6,247 nucleotides of DNA, taken from contig JANLSD010000359.1 of NCBI GenBank assembly GCA_031362245.1, forward strand, positions 1 to 6,247, read 5' to 3'. Origin of the DNA: JAAURS01 sp031362245. GTDB taxonomy: Bacteria > Cyanobacteriota > Cyanobacteriia > Thermosynechococcales > Thermosynechococcaceae. The translations under genes and the position numbers were made by a program. Shown here piece by piece: positions 5,768 through 6,247 of the stretch. Within the stretch, counting starts at the first letter, position 1; each line of letters opens with the position of its first letter. The notes under the pieces were generated by a model. The model had not been told where the DNA came from. It ran no database searches and worked only from the letters and a program-made list of their open reading frames with translations.

Positions 5768-5957
5768 CTACACCCAGGAAGTCGCTAAGCTCAAAACCCC
5801 AGCATTGATAAGCGCTGGAGCCAGTATTGGCAGCACAGAGTCAGCCCATGCGACGGCGATTCGGGCTGCGTTTGTCTCATTGGGCGTTAAGATTCCGGTG
5901 GTGCCAGCGGCGTTTGTCAACGCAGATAATCGCAGGGCTTGGGTGCTGAAGGTGTAA
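5298..5957 (+). CDS. Tat-exported ferritin-like domain protein
   Basis: This 219-residue protein probably binds a metal pair in a four-helix bundle outside the cytoplasm (periplasm or thylakoid lumen). The N-terminus is a twin-arginine signal: SRRDVLV (17-23), a glycine-rich hydrophobic stretch (25-43) and a likely cleavage site after Ala-Asp-Ala (47-49). The mature part matches the bacterial ferritin-like family (Ferritin_2/DUF4439 type), with candidate ligands on four helices: Glu65 in LFYEHQAIWAY, Asp98/His99/His102 in SDHKQHRD, Glu151 in ALETDAAIAY, and Glu181/His184 in ESAHATAI. The closing AAFVNADNRRAWVLKV is typical of the family as I know it. Export through Tat fits a protein folded with its metal before transport. 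It is divergent from the ECF sigma gene and may be a target of it. Iron storage, peroxide removal or another oxidase role cannot be separated from sequence. Confidence 0.9.
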   Translation: MNEYQYDLEHPRRKGVSRRDVLVTGGMAGVAGGIVSALGLPMFTGRADAASGGDIKILNNALFYEHQAIWAYSFAAGKLSNTDVGKAVLAIALANQSDHKQHRDLLTSAIKSLGGIPVKAETSYDVSSYIKNGEGNVDNDVNIAKLALALETDAAIAYTQEVAKLKTPALISAGASIGSTESAHATAIRAAFVSLGVKIPVVPAAFVNADNRRAWVLKV

Positions 5958-6027
5958 GTAATTGTTGAGTAGTCTTGAACACTCTGAATTACCCCAGCAG
6001 TTCTGATTATGGGAATTTAAACGAAAT

Positions 6028-6047
6028 AGTCTTTGAATGAAAAGACT
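6028..6047. other. Perfect 7-bp hairpin downstream of the ferritin-like gene
   Basis: AGTCTTT (6028-6034) pairs with AAAGACT (6041-6047) around a 6-base loop, about 70 bases after the stop codon. It has no T-run after it on the plus strand, so it is a weak terminator candidate at best. The rest of 5958-6058 shows no gene. Confidence 0.3.
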
Positions 6048-6060
6048 TACACCATGTACT

Positions 6061-6080
6061 CCCCCCCTCAATCCCCCCTT
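6061..6080. repeat. Partial copy of the C-rich repeat
   Basis: Runs of seven and six C joined by TCAAT and followed by TT resemble the left part of the copy at 6131-6150 (CCCCC-TCAA-CCCCCC-TT). The G-rich second half is missing, so this looks like a truncated copy of the same repeat family. Confidence 0.5.
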
Positions 6081-6130
6081 GGTGAGCTACCGTGTACACA
6101 CAAGTCGGCGTGACAATGCTCAGTACCTCA

Positions 6131-6215
6131 GATCCCCCTCAACCCCCCTTAAAAAGGGGGGAGAAGAGAAGGAATATGAGTAGATCCCCCCTTTTTAAGG
6201 GGGGCAGAGGGGATC
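6131..6215. repeat. Pair of C/G-rich inverted repeats
   Basis: Two copies of a palindromic unit face each other. In the left copy CCCCCCTT (6143-6150) pairs with AAGGGGGG (6154-6161) around AAA; in the right copy CCCCCCTT (6186-6193) pairs with AAGGGGGG (6197-6204) around TTT. Both copies are bordered by GATCCCC or its complement (from 6131, and ending 6215), so the whole is a roughly 32-bp inverted repeat with a 20-base spacer. Units of this shape are common dispersed repeats in cyanobacterial genomes (general knowledge). Either stem could also stop transcription from upstream. No gene is seen from 5958 to the window end. Confidence 0.7.
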
Positions 6216-6247
6216 GAGTGCAAGGTTTCACAGTTCTTCAGACTTGT

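Noticed and set aside
6028..6047. Intrinsic terminator of the ferritin-like gene
   Set aside because: The stem is A/T-rich and no T-run follows on the plus strand; kept only as a hairpin.
5877..6071. Minus-strand open frame at the end of the ferritin-like gene
   Set aside because: It overlaps the conserved C-terminus of the ferritin-like protein and resembles no known family.

Overview
The window comes from a cyanobacterium, very probably a filamentous or Leptolyngbya-like one. Three things point there. The HIP1 octamer GCGATCGC occurs six times (985, 1341, 1406, 5199, 5565, 5760), far above chance. The DICT-GAF histidine kinase, the stand-alone MEKHLA protein and the NarL-type regulator are typical cyanobacterial families. 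The dispersed palindromic repeats at both ends are also of a kind common in cyanobacterial genomes. No rRNA, tRNA, CRISPR array, transposase or phage gene was seen.

Layout. Positions 1-121 hold a MITE-like repeat made of four hairpins nested in one larger inverted repeat. A soluble DICT-GAF histidine kinase follows on the minus strand (162-2129). A divergent intergenic region of 154 bp leads to a MEKHLA (PAS-like) protein on the plus strand (2284-2763). It converges, across a short palindrome, with a response regulator (receiver plus LuxR-type helix-turn-helix, resembling plastid Ycf29) on the minus strand (2856-3542). Next, also on the minus strand, come a ChrR-like cupin anti-sigma factor (3684-4292) and its presumed ECF sigma factor (4452-5012); the sigma gene is upstream of the anti-sigma gene. 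A 285-bp divergent region containing a perfect 9-bp inverted repeat separates the sigma gene from a Tat-exported ferritin-like protein on the plus strand (5298-5957). The last 290 bp have no gene and carry C/G-rich inverted repeats.

Two signalling modules can be proposed. In the first, the kinase and the regulator may form a phosphorelay, with the MEKHLA protein as an accessory sensor lying between them in the opposite orientation. In the second, the ECF sigma factor is probably held by the cupin anti-sigma factor and released under an oxidative or metal-related stress, by analogy with RpoE-ChrR. The divergent exported ferritin-like protein is the obvious candidate target. Both groupings are inferred from gene order; the gene families themselves are well supported by motifs. 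The most distinctive points are the anti-sigma factor, which keeps the four cupin metal ligands but lacks the usual zinc anti-sigma motif, and the inverted repeat overlapping the likely sigma promoter.
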